A stretch of 64,000 nucleotides of DNA from Zygnema cylindricum (Eukaryota; Streptophyta; Zygnematophyceae; Zygnematales; Zygnemataceae), in contig JBBHKE010002219.1 of the NCBI GenBank assembly GCA_037447655.1, positions 135,739 through 199,738 on the forward strand. The letters are read 5' to 3'. Position numbers and translations under genes: made by a program. Shown here in pieces: positions 54,780-64,000 of this stretch. The notes beneath the pieces were generated by a model. The model was not told the DNA's origin, did no database searches, and worked only from the letters and a program-made list of their open reading frames with translations. Positions within the stretch are counted from its first letter, which is position 1, and the number at the start of each line of letters is the position of its first letter.

Positions 54780-55799
54780 AAAAGTGCTAGATAGAGAGGA
54801 AAACAATGATGGAGAGGGAGAGGAAGAGGGAGAGGGAAAGGGAGAAGACAAGTTTTATGGGTGGACAGGGAGAAGGAAAGGGAGTGGAGATAGAGAGATA
54901 TATTTTGGGAGAGGGAGAATGCCGATTTAGGGGAAAGGGAGAGGGAGAAGGAGAGCGAGAGCGTAGATGGAGGGGAAAAGATAAAGAAAGGGAGTGGAAA
55001 ATTTTTGGAAGAGCGGGAGTGCCCATTTAGGGGAAAAGGAGAGGTAGAGGGAGAGTATAGGGGGAGTGAGAGTGAGAGGGAGAGTGTCGATTTAGGGGAG
55101 AGGGAGTGGGAGAGGGAGAGTGCGGATTTAGAGAAAAGGGAGAGAGAGAAGGAGAGTGAGAGCTCCGATGTTGGAAAGAGGGAGGAGATTGAGAGCCCCG
55201 ATGTAGGAGAGAGGGAGAGGGAGAGAGAGAGGAAGAGAGAAAAAAAGGGAATGGACAGATTTTGGGAGAGGGAGAGTGCCGATTTAGGGGAAAGGGAGAG
55301 TTAAAGGGAGAGTATAGGGAGTACGAGAGTGAGGGAGAGTGCCAATTAAAAGAAAAGGGAGAGTGAGGGGGGGAGCAACACCGCTGATGTAAGAGAGGGA
55401 GGGGGAGAGGGAGAGACAAGGAAAAGGAGTGGACAAAATTTGAGAGAGGGAGAGGGAGAGAGAGGGTACCAATTTAGGGGAGCGTGAGAGAGAGAGGATA
55501 GAGAGGTGAGAGGGAGAAAGGGAAGGGAGAGGGGGAGGGAGAGAGAGAGGGAGCGGCAAATTGAGAGGGAGAGGGAGAAGGAGAGGGAGAGCGACAGCGC
55601 TGATGTAAGAGAGAGGGTGAGGGAGAGGGAGAGACAAGGAAAGGGAATGGACAGATTTAAGAGAGGGAGAGTGCCGATTTAGGGGAAGGGGAGAGGGAGA
55701 GGGAAAAGGAGTGGACAAAAGTTTGAGAGAGGGAGAGGGAGAGAGAGGGTACTCATTTAGGGGTGTGAGAGAGAGGATAGAGAGAGTGAGATGGAGGGG

Positions 55800-55833
<34 letters not shown>

Positions 55834-56265
55834 GGGAGAGGGAGAGAGGGAGAGAGAGAGAGAGGGAGAGGGAGAGGGAGAGGGAGAGGGAGAGGGAGAG
55901 GAAGAGGGATCCCTCCACAGTTTTGGAGAAATGGAAAATAATCACACAGAGAGGAAAGAAAAAGGTTGTCTTTCAATTTTTTCCGGTGAAATTTCTGATT
56001 GTCCAGGAGAAAAATCTTTGATCAGGAAGAAAAATACGGTCGTATCTATCAAAAAATTACTGAGGTCAAAAGAAAATTGTGCAATCGGAGAACTGAAGAG
56101 GAAGAGGATAGAGGAAGGAGTGGGAGAAGGAGAAGGAAAGGGAGAAGGAGAGGGAGAGGGAGAGGGAGGGGAGAGGGAGTGGGAGAGGGAGAAAGAGAGG
56201 TAGAAGGAGAAGGAAAAGAAGAGGGGGAGGGAAAGAGAGGAATAGAGATAAGGAAGGAAAAGAAC
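54780..56265 (+). repeat. GA-rich polypurine block (GGGAGA)n, about 1.5 kb
   Basis: GGGAGAGGGAGA repeats with a longer unit containing GTGCCGATTTAGGGG (first near 54920, repeated to 55750) and words like GATGTAAGAGAGAGGG. Roughly the reverse complement in composition of the CT block at 51186-52870. Confidence 0.9.
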
Positions 56266-57003
56266 AATTTAGGGTTTCAAACAGAGTTAGAGATAGGGAA
56301 AAAGAGAAAAATGTAGAGAAAGATAACAATAATCTTACTTGTTGTATGTAATCTTGAAAAATCTTTAAGCAATTTTTGAATTGGCTGCGATCGAAAATGC
56401 TCACCCCTAAGCTTGGGAGTATTTAATCATCCCAATGATTACTTTTGTACGAGTTATTTTGATCGAGACATTTGCATATTGACATTTATTTGCGCCTAAA
56501 ATGAACATACAAACAGGGAGAAGCGAAATGGCCATAATTTAATATTTTGGGCACGATAAGACAACACAATTGAGTGAAAACATTAGGAAATGAGAAAGAA
56601 GGAAGAAATGACATGGCGCTTTAAATGAAATTGTGCTTGAAATGGCGCCTAAAATAAAATAGCGCCTTTCGAGCAGGTAAGTGAAGCAGCCAAAAGAGAG
56701 AGAGAGCAGTGAAAAGAACGCACAGTATGATTTGTGAATGTACGGAATAATTTGGTTGGAATTTGTCACGTGCCAAATAATTTGTCCTACATTATCGACA
56801 TCGTTTTACAACCATAATGTTTACGTGTACTGAAAGTTGGCCACGTGTATTGAGAAGGTAACCAATAATATGACGCAATTTATTTGTCCATTAAGATTTT
56901 GGTACATTGTTGACCCAATTAGAGTTAACATTAACGCTAATACTTGTTATTTTTGTGAGTGTTAACGCCAATATCTGTTATTTTTGGAACTGCTACAACC
57001 CAT
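56266..57003. other. No gene recognised
   Basis: AT-rich; two related GTTAACGCTAATA-type repeats at 56920-56980. Confidence 0.4.
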
Positions 57004-57165
57004 GAGAAATCAATTTAGAGTTAAGACACATATTAACGTTAATTAACTCTATGAAACATTCAACAGCGACGTAATTAAAGTTAAGAGAAATCAATTTAGA
57101 GTTAAGACACATATTAACGTTAATTAACTCTATGAAACATTCAACAGCGACGTAATTAAAGTTAA
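57004..57165. repeat. Tandem duplication, 2 x 81 bp
   Basis: The unit from GAGAAATCAATTTAGAGTTA to GTAATTAAAGTTAA occurs at 57004-57084 and again at 57085-57165 with no visible difference. Confidence 0.9.
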
Positions 57166-57295
57166 GGGACAGTTTTAGAGTATATTCTACTACAAGGGAC
57201 GAACTGGCGACGGCATTTTTGGACGCAACAGCGTGCCGCGGTCACTTTTAAATTCGTACTTACGGGAAACATAACTGATTACGTGTTACACGATT

Positions 57296-58341
57296 CTCGG
57301 AGTCGCGCTGACATGTAACTGCATGAAAATTATCCGGCAAGTGCGGATTTCAGAAATACGCGACGGCGTAGGATTTCAACGATTTTGAACATGCACATAT
57401 TTTAGTGTGAAGATATTATCCGCCGACAATTATTACAAAGAGAAGAATTAGGGTGCGTCTCTATGTACTTCAAACTTAGAATTTTTTTTTTGTTTTTAGC
57501 GCAGATCCGGCGGACCCGGATTCCGGGTGTCCCTATGTGTACCAAACGAAATTGTCACTTAACGGCGTGACGATTGTATACGTCGTCAAAGCCCGTGACG
57601 GCTGTCAACGTCTACAATCTATGATGACGCACGTTATTTTTCGTAACTGCTTGTGACGTCGCATGACTTTTCGTGACATTGTAGACCTACCGCCCTCCAG
57701 CCTGTGTTGTTTCATGGTTGAAGAAGATGGTTTTTGCCTTTGCGTCTATTGTCGGCTCGACGTGAAATGGCATAGGAACCTTAGAGACCCCTGCAAAAAA
57801 AAAATCCGTACCGGATGGAAACTGACAAAACAAAACAAACTGTGTACTTCTCTTTGTCGTATTAGACAAAAACGGACAAAACATAGCGAATCGTGTACAC
57901 TTCCACGTCGCTTGAATTCGTTTGAAGTTTTTGAACAAAACATTACACGTGCGAATACGTGTTCCTATTTGTTTATAGAAAATACCTAATTTTAAAACAC
58001 ATCGGCCCTGTATTTTAAAGATAAGGTTGAAGATGACGTTTTTTGTCGTCGAAGTGGGTCGAAAAACACAAGACGACAACATGTAGTACATTTTAAATTC
58101 GATGATGACGCAAAATGTACTTCTCTTTTTTTCTATTTTATTGTACGAATGAAACTTACGCGGTACGGCTCTAAGTTTTACAGGAAAACGACAGAAAAAA
58201 ACCCTTACTTAAGCACACAGAGACGCACCCTTAGAGTTAATGATAAATTAGTATAAACTTTTTTTCGCAAAAAAAAGAAATTTCCAATTAGCGTAAATAA
58301 CGCTAATTGTTTCATTACGCTATCTAATTTATTACGGTGTA
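57296..58341. mobile_element. TA-flanked MITE copy interrupted by a Harbinger-like element
   Basis: 57296-57450 and 58231-58341 together follow 59733-60242 (ATGCACATATTTTAGTGTGA before, TAGCGTAAATAACGCTAATT after). The Harbinger-like element 57451-58230 sits between. The left end is not recognisable and the right end is ACGGTGTA at 58341. Confidence 0.65.
57451..58230 (+). mobile_element. PIF/Harbinger-like element, copy 1 (780 bp)
   Basis: Inverted ends GGGTGCGTCTCTATGTACTT and (reverse) GGGTGCGTCTCTGTGTGCTT, flanked by TTA at 57448-57450 and 58231-58233. TIRs starting GGG with 3-bp TTA/TAA duplications are typical of PIF/Harbinger. No transposase; the ORFs inside are short and differ between copies. 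Confidence 0.78.
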
Positions 58342-58747
58342 CTTGTAGTCATTTAAATAGGGGTTATACTGGGACTGCATGTATCGCTATTGTAATGTGG
58401 AACTGCCACACCGCGTGTGAAGCACCCCGCCATGCACCAACAATTAAAGTACGATTGCAAATATCGGTTGCAGCCTTGTCGGAAGAGGTCCCAAACGGTC
58501 AACCAAAACCGTGACCGAACGTTAACCGACCGCCCACGCTAGTTGCGGAACGGATTCGGTTGCTAAATTTGGGGGGTCGGGCAGATTCAGGCGGTTGATT
58601 CACAGAAAAAAAAAATCAGCTACAGGTCAAGCAAAAATTGAAAAAAAAAAAAAATTGTGTTTTTTTTCCAACATTATTGAAATTTGTACTTTTGGTATCG
58701 TGGAAGTACGTGACGTCATGATTAGCGTCGCAAATCTGACACAATAC
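58342..58747. other. Spacer between Harbinger copies
   Basis: No gene. Includes AACCGAACGTTAACCGACCG-type words also seen at 63830-63960. Confidence 0.4.
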
Positions 58748-58750
58748 TAA

Positions 58751-59519
58751 GGGTGTGTCTCCATGTACTTATAACTTAGAGGAATTACTTTGTTTTTTAG
58801 CGCAGATCCGTCGGACCCGGATTTCAAGTGTCTCTATGTGTAAAACCGAAATTGTTACTTAAGGGTGTGACGATTGTATACGCTGACAATGCCCGTGACG
58901 GCTGTCACCGTCTACAATCTGTGATGACACACGTTATTTTCCGTAACTGCTTGTGACGTCGCGTGACTTTTCATGACATTGTACACCTACCGCCCTCCAG
59001 CTTGTGCCGTTTGACAGTTGAAGGAGATACGCTTTGCCTTTGCGTCTATTGTCGAGTATACGTGAAATGGCATCAGAACCTTGAGACCCCTGCAAAAAAA
59101 AAATCCGTACCGGATGGAAACAGACAAAACAAAACAAACTGTGTACTTCTCTTTGTCGTATTAAACAAAAACGGACAAAACATAGCGAATCGTGTACATT
59201 TCCACGTCGCTTGAAATTGTTTGGAAATTTACGGCACGTGCGAATATATGTTCCTATTTATTTATAGAAAATCCCTAATCTTAAAACACATCGCGCACGT
59301 GTTTTAAACATAAGGTTGAAGATGACGTTTTTTGTCGTCGAAGTGGGTCGAAAAACACAAGACGACAGATTTTCGTACATCCTAAGATCGAGGATGACGC
59401 AAATTGTACTCTACAAATTTGCTATTTCTTCGTACGGTCGGAACTTAGGCAGTACGGCGCTAAGTTTTAGAGGAAAACGACAGAAAAAAACCCTTACTTA
59501 GATACATGGAGACACACCC
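58751..59519 (+). mobile_element. PIF/Harbinger-like element, copy 2 (769 bp)
   Basis: Ends GGGTGTGTCTCCATGTACTT and (reverse) GGGTGTGTCTCCATGTATCT, flanked by TAA at 58748-58750 and 59520-59522. Same orientation as copy 1 and alignable over the whole length. Confidence 0.82.
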
Positions 59520-59732
59520 TAACACTATCATCTCGCGAATCTTACTTAATGATAAGGGCCGCAAATCGTAATCTATTGTAAAGTGTTAATTATGCACTTT
59601 AAACGGTGTTTCCAAAAATATGTCAAATTATTATGTCAATATCACGTGACAGATCGTAATTATTGGCTCACTCATACATCGTACGTGTTTCCACAAATAT
59701 ATCATATTATTATGACAATGTCCTGCGACATG

Positions 59733-60242
59733 TACACCGTGAATCGCTATTAGCGTTCATGACTCTAATTGAGGTACCCCATTTTTTAGGCAAATTCCCA
59801 AATAGAATTAATCATTCTAAATGTTTCTAAACGTTATTTGAGGGACCCCACCTAATAGGGTTCATAACTGTAATATAGTGCCCATCTAAATAGTGTGGTT
59901 TACGGACTGTCAAAACCTTATTATTTTGTACTTTTTCAAATAAAAAAGTACAGAAAAATATTTACGCTAACGCGCGAGCATGTATATGTGCTCTGGAAAA
60001 AATGACGCGGATGTCTCAAAAACGCGGCGGTGTACGATTTGATCAATTTCGTACATGCACATATTTTAGTGTGAAGATATTATGCGTCGACAATTATCAC
60101 AAAGCAATTTAAAAATCAGAGTTAATGATAAATTATAATAAATATTTTTTTGAAAAAAACTGAAATTCCCAATTAGCGTAAATATCGCTAATTGTTTCAT
60201 TACGCTATCTATTTCATTACGCTAATAGAGATTCACGGTGTA
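59733..60242. mobile_element. TA-flanked MITE (510 bp), full-length
   Basis: TACACCGTGAATCGCTATTA at the left, TAATAGAGATTCACGGTGTA at the right. The best complete long copy in the window. Confidence 0.75.
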
Positions 60243-60679
60243 GTAATTTTTAGTTGATAAATCAGCGGAAATCAAATTATTACGTCAATTTCCAACGACA
60301 AATCCTAATTATTAGCTTACTCACATGTTTCAAACAATAAATCGATAAATTTAATTGCTATTTAAGTTAGAGAAACTTGACCACAATTCAAACAAAACCT
60401 AGTCATACACCAAAATGGAGAAAAACATTCTCGCTTCTCTTAAAACTAGAATCCAAAAAGAATTTCAAAAATAAAAAAAAATGGTGAAATTGCTTAGTAT
60501 TAGCCAGTGAAAGAAAGCAGGGCCACTTCAAGTTGTTAGAAAAAAATGAACATGTCTATGAAACTAAAACATCAAACAAACATAAAGTAAAGGGGTGAGG
60601 TTTTGTGGCTTATAATACATGTTTCATAGTTTATCAATAGAAATCAACAAACGGTACTTCAACAATTAACACTCACAAA
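60243..60679. other. No gene recognised
   Basis: AT-rich; probably the 5' part of the decayed hAT transposon that follows. Confidence 0.4.
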
Positions 60680-60833
60680 TGTGAGCTTTGGCTGACACGG
60701 ATAGTTATAGAGGACTTTTTCCTAAGTTTCTTTCAAAAACAGAGGCGAAAACGAGTGACCGAAAAAAATGCAAAAATAGTGGCGTTGATGTGTTGCAAGG
60801 ACCTTCAACCATTTTCGATGGTCGACGGTTCAG

Positions 60834-61082
60834 GTATGATTTTTTTTTTTAATTCCATTTAGAATGGCTTTAATGTATATGTCATTATAACTTGTTTTGT
60901 TAATAAATTTATATTTTTGAGCCTCATCACAATTTTTTCATTTATAGTTTATATTCATACACTTATTTTTATTGTTTTATTATTATTTGGTTTGCCTTGA
61001 TGTTGTTTTGGTATAAACCTTATTTATTGATCATGGTTACTAATTGTATGATAATTTGTTTTTTATTTTTTGTTGTTCCCAG
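60834..61082 (+). other. Intron in the hAT transposase pseudogene
   Basis: CAG|GTATGA donor and a T-rich tract ending TGTTCCCAG acceptor. Removing it joins two hAT-like segments in one frame. Confidence 0.65.
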
Positions 61083-61136
61083 GTTATCAAGCATTTTGTC
61101 AAAGATTATCTGATGCTGGTGTTTCGTCCAACAAAA

Positions 61137-62314
61137 TGAAACTCTGTGTGCTCCATTGCCCACAAAAATCGCAGATCCAAAAGAAGCTTATCTAAATAGT
61201 GGCGAATCCAAGTTGAAATAAACCCAAATGACTGACCCCTTGCCAATCAGAAACCCATTATAGCTTCACCCTTGTGAAATAAGACTTTATGTGTGCTCAG
61301 TTCCACCATAGAATGCAAAGTTAGAATATGAGTTTTGGACACATTCACCCACTTTGACTTTCCCTTTGAAATGCAGCCACCCTGGCAAGCAAAAGATATT
61401 ACCAACTACATTCTTGTGTAGCTTCGACTCCCCTGAGTCCGCAGCAAAAAGAATCACTGAAAATGGTCAAGTAAATTGATAGTTATGAATGGTCAAAGAT
61501 GACCTTTTGTACAGGAGCTCTCTCGGAGAGAGGCAACCTACTAAATTTTCTAAGTCCTATCTCTCTCTAAAACTCTATCTATTGACGTACGACACCAATC
61601 AAATTACTGTGTCGTACAAAAAAGTACATGTGACGGTGTACTTTCTGTACGACCATCGTACGACATGGCAAAAATGTCGACACGTGTCATATCCGGATTT
61701 GTTTCCGTAATCTCCGGAGTTGCCGCAATCCAACGTTGTTGCGCCACGTGTCACATGACGTGGCGATGAAAGTAAAATGCCAAAAGTACATGTTTTGTGA
61801 TCGCGGCGCCTATCGTGGCCGTCTGATCAAAATGAGATACAACTATAGCCGTTGAAAATACACGCGCGGTATTTGTTTCGTGTTCGAAACAAATGCGAGG
61901 TATCCGTTTCATATAATACATTAAAATCGTACAAAAACTGTATCTATGCATTACGTATCTATATCTCGTTAAATGAACTAGTCTACGTGTGACAAAATAA
62001 ATATTTATCAAACCTAGTATATCCTTACCACTAATCCTAGACTTATAGGTTAAGGCTACCGGGTAATTTGACGGACGACAGGTACCCGGATCAAAATTCG
62101 GGTCCGTCAAACATTTTAGGTAACTCTATCAATATTTGCCTTCTTGTCCTCTTTGGACAGCTTAGGCAGCCATGGATCTAACCCCTCCTCAAGTCTTCAG
62201 TGACTGCGACGAGTGTGGGGACTTGAGTGAAGAGTTAGAGGCAAGCTGTCAATGTCTCCTCTTTTGTCTTTTATTTTACAATCTTTTGACCTAGAAAATA
62301 CGTAAATTTCAACA
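61137..62314 (-). repeat. Solo copia LTR G (1178 bp) inside the hAT pseudogene
   Basis: Plus strand TGAAACTCTGTGTGC...AAATTTCAACA, flanked by CAAAA at 61132-61136 and 62315-62319. The hairpin arms GTACGACAC/GTGTCGTAC (61588-61618) and GTCGTACAAAAAAGTAC/GTACTTTCTGTACGAC (61611-61652) are perfect or nearly so. B-box hairpin at 62036-62110. Confidence 0.93.
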
Positions 62315-62907
62315 CAAAAGTGTCGACATCGACCAGCTACTCCCGTCCGTCAAAAGCGTAAAACACTACATTATATTTTTTGCCAAATATATTCGTTGTT
62401 CGATCATCCCAAAACTTAAAGAAAATATTGATAACAATATTTTTGTCGCAATTACGACCGATCTCTAGACTGAGACACTAAAAAGAACCTCATTCATGTC
62501 AGTAACCGCTCATTTTATTGACAAATGATTTAAACATCATGCATGGACGTTTCAAGTCGATCATTTTTCGGAGGAAAAACATACCGAGAGCGATGACGAA
62601 AATGAGGTTCTTATTACCACCGACAAGAAAAACGCTTTTTAACGACAAAATGAAACATTATTTTTATATAAAATTAACCAACGAGGAAAGATTGAACTTT
62701 AACATACTTGAATGGTGGAAACAAAAAATGTATATGTGCGAATGATGGAGGTTTTTTCCTATTCTATCCGGTCTTGTTAGATCTATTTTAGCTTTTCCGA
62801 CTTCTAACTCCATGTCCGAATGTAATTTTTTGGATGCTGGGAACATGACAATAAAGAAGAGGAGCTCACTAGCGGCTTCGATTGTTAGTGATATTTTGTG
62901 TGGTTGA

Positions 62908-63224
62908 TCCAGCCGAGATTATAAGAGGTACACGCAAAATTAGGAATATATCTCTTGAATGAGGTTACTGTCGATGAAAGAAAATATTCGTCAAGGGAGA
63001 TTGCAAAAAGACAAAATAGTAAAAAGAAGAGGTACACGAGCTGTTTTTTTGCAAAGGGAGATGTACCACTACACCACTCATTGTTATCAGTGTTAATAAG
63101 TCGCTACTACTTATAGCCAAAAATAACAAAATATAGTTAACAACATTATTTATAGACGTGGACTATAGCATGCCACGTCTCATTGCATTAAATAGTATTA
63201 TTAATCATAAATTTCCATTAACAC
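62908..63224. other. No gene recognised
   Basis: AT-rich; likely the 3' part of the hAT transposon, but its terminal repeat was not found. Confidence 0.4.
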
Positions 63225-63776
63225 TACACAGTGAATCGTAATTAACATTATTAATGATAATTCTGTCACCACAAATTTTGACCCAAAAACCTTAAAAAGA
63301 ATAAACAACTATAATTTTTTCTTTACATTATTTAAGGTATTTTTTGAATCAGTGTTAACAACTCTAGTATAGTGTCGTTTTAAATAGTGTGGCTTACGAT
63401 AGGTGTCTTGCCGTAAAAAAATGTACCGTATTAACGAAAAAAGTAAAAAAAATGTTTTAATACATGCCGATATGATGTAACTGCGTTTTCACAAACCGCG
63501 TAGTGCAAACATCATAATGACGGGAAATTGTACGTTTTGACAGAATGTGTTTTCACAAACCGCGTAGTGCAAACGTCACAATGACGTGAAATTGTACGTT
63601 TGTCAGATTCTGTATGTGTACCTAAAAGATATTCAAAGCGGATAATTATTACGGAAAGAAACCCAAATTAGAGTTATTGATGATCTAGAGTAAAACATTT
63701 TTTTGAAAAACGAAAAACTATAAATTAGAATGGATAACATTAATTATTTATTTACGATAATTACGATTCGCGTTGT
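63225..63776. mobile_element. TA-flanked MITE (552 bp), diverged
   Basis: Ends TACACAGTGAATCGTAATTA and TAATTACGATTCGCGTTGTA are inverted copies; same general interior as 59733-60242. Contains a 64-bp tandem duplication. Confidence 0.65.
63485..63610. repeat. Tandem duplication, about 2 x 64 bp
   Basis: GTTTTCACAAACCGCGTAGT begins at 63485 and again at 63549; the copies differ at a few bases. Confidence 0.85.
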
Positions 63777-64000
63777 AATAAATGCTTGACGCTAATAACA
63801 ACGAGCGTTGTAATTTTGTACTTTTTCGGTTACGTGCGGGTACGGTTATGCGAAAAATCGAGTTTTGGTTAACTTTTATTTTCGTAAACGCCGGTCGGTT
63901 AACGGTTAACAATTTCGGAGCGTGACATAACCCGGTCGGGCGTCGGTTTCTCAGATTTTGGAAAAAAAAAAACGGTCGGTTTCGGTTATGTAAAATTTTG
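63777..64000. other. No gene recognised
   Basis: Words such as CGGTCGGTTAACGGTTAAC repeat those at 58490-58570, so another repeat family probably runs off the right edge. Confidence 0.35.

Larger units (their letters stand above)
60680..62907 (+). pseudogene. hAT transposase pseudogene with an intron, split by solo LTR G
   Basis: Exon to 60833 reads QKQRRKRVTEKNAKIVALMC and CKDLQPFSMVDGS, the conserved N-terminal region of plant/animal hAT transposases. An intron 60834-61082 (GTATGA...TTCCCAG) joins in phase to GYQAFCQRLSDAGVSSNKS. After solo LTR G the frame continues with IPKLKENIDNNIFVAITTDL (the Asp lies in the catalytic TTD motif), TSFMSVTAHFID, then the C-terminal dimerisation segment NFNILEWWKQK, FPILSGLVRSILAFPTSNSM and RSSLAASIVSDILCG. 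Stops replace Trp after TTDL and another residue after the WWKQK region; most of the core between is deleted, with a frameshift. Not functional. Confidence 0.8.

Noticed and set aside
55005-56316. Open frames rich in Glu/Arg/Gly and their antisense Ser/Leu/Pro partners
   Set aside because: Same artefact in the GA block.
1-64000. CRISPR array, bacterial operons or an integrated bacterial segment
   Set aside because: No regularly spaced short repeats and no ribosome-binding-site-led gene clusters; the direct repeats present are LTRs, MITEs and low-complexity tracts.

Overview
The window is eukaryotic nuclear DNA made almost entirely of transposable elements. The Ty1/copia gag-pol proteins, the spliced cellular-type gene on the right and the plant-style MITEs suggest the plant lineage; a streptophyte alga or early-diverging land plant is my best guess, from general impression and not from a marker gene. 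No bacterial operon, rRNA gene, canonical tRNA gene or CRISPR array was seen.

Left part (1-39.5 kb). A decayed Ty3/gypsy element on the + strand forms the substrate (from left of 5396 to about 38303 or a little beyond, about 7.2 kb once insertions are removed). It has been hit repeatedly: copia A (-, 1-5395, one LTR off the window), copia B (+, 6780-13228, TSD GCCAC), short copia C (-, 15870-20159), copia D (-, 20508-34007, TSD TATTG), a hAT-type MITE (35531-35940), solo LTR I (36283-37333, TSD CGGTG) and solo LTR H (38304-39439, TSD GGCCT/TGCCT). D was itself hit in one LTR by copia E (20761-26547, TSD AGAGG) and in the other by solo LTR F (31749-32972, TSD GTAAG). Skipping the insertions, gypsy domains appear in order: gag with two zinc knuckles, DTG protease, RT, RNase H, integrase and a C-terminal PHD-like Cys/His cluster. 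Every copy is broken; A is nearest to intact, with one evident frameshift.

The copia families A-D share unusual features. Their primer-binding site matches the anticodon region of initiator tRNA-Met (half-tRNA priming), gag translation appears to start inside the 5' LTR so that the PBS is also coding, and the LTRs carry a conserved three-armed inverted repeat with compensating changes plus an antisense tRNA-like B-box hairpin.

Right part (39.5-64 kb). This holds one probable cellular gene (42365-46527, +, seven or eight exons in one consistent phase, resembling the DNA-repair scaffold SPIDR), a family of TA-flanked MITEs, two PIF/Harbinger-like elements with TTA/TAA duplications, a second hAT-type MITE, a hAT transposase pseudogene with an intron and an inserted solo copia LTR (60680-62907), a 1.7-kb CT-rich block and a 1.5-kb GA-rich block in mirrored orientation about 2 kb apart, and AT-rich sequence in which nothing else was recognised.
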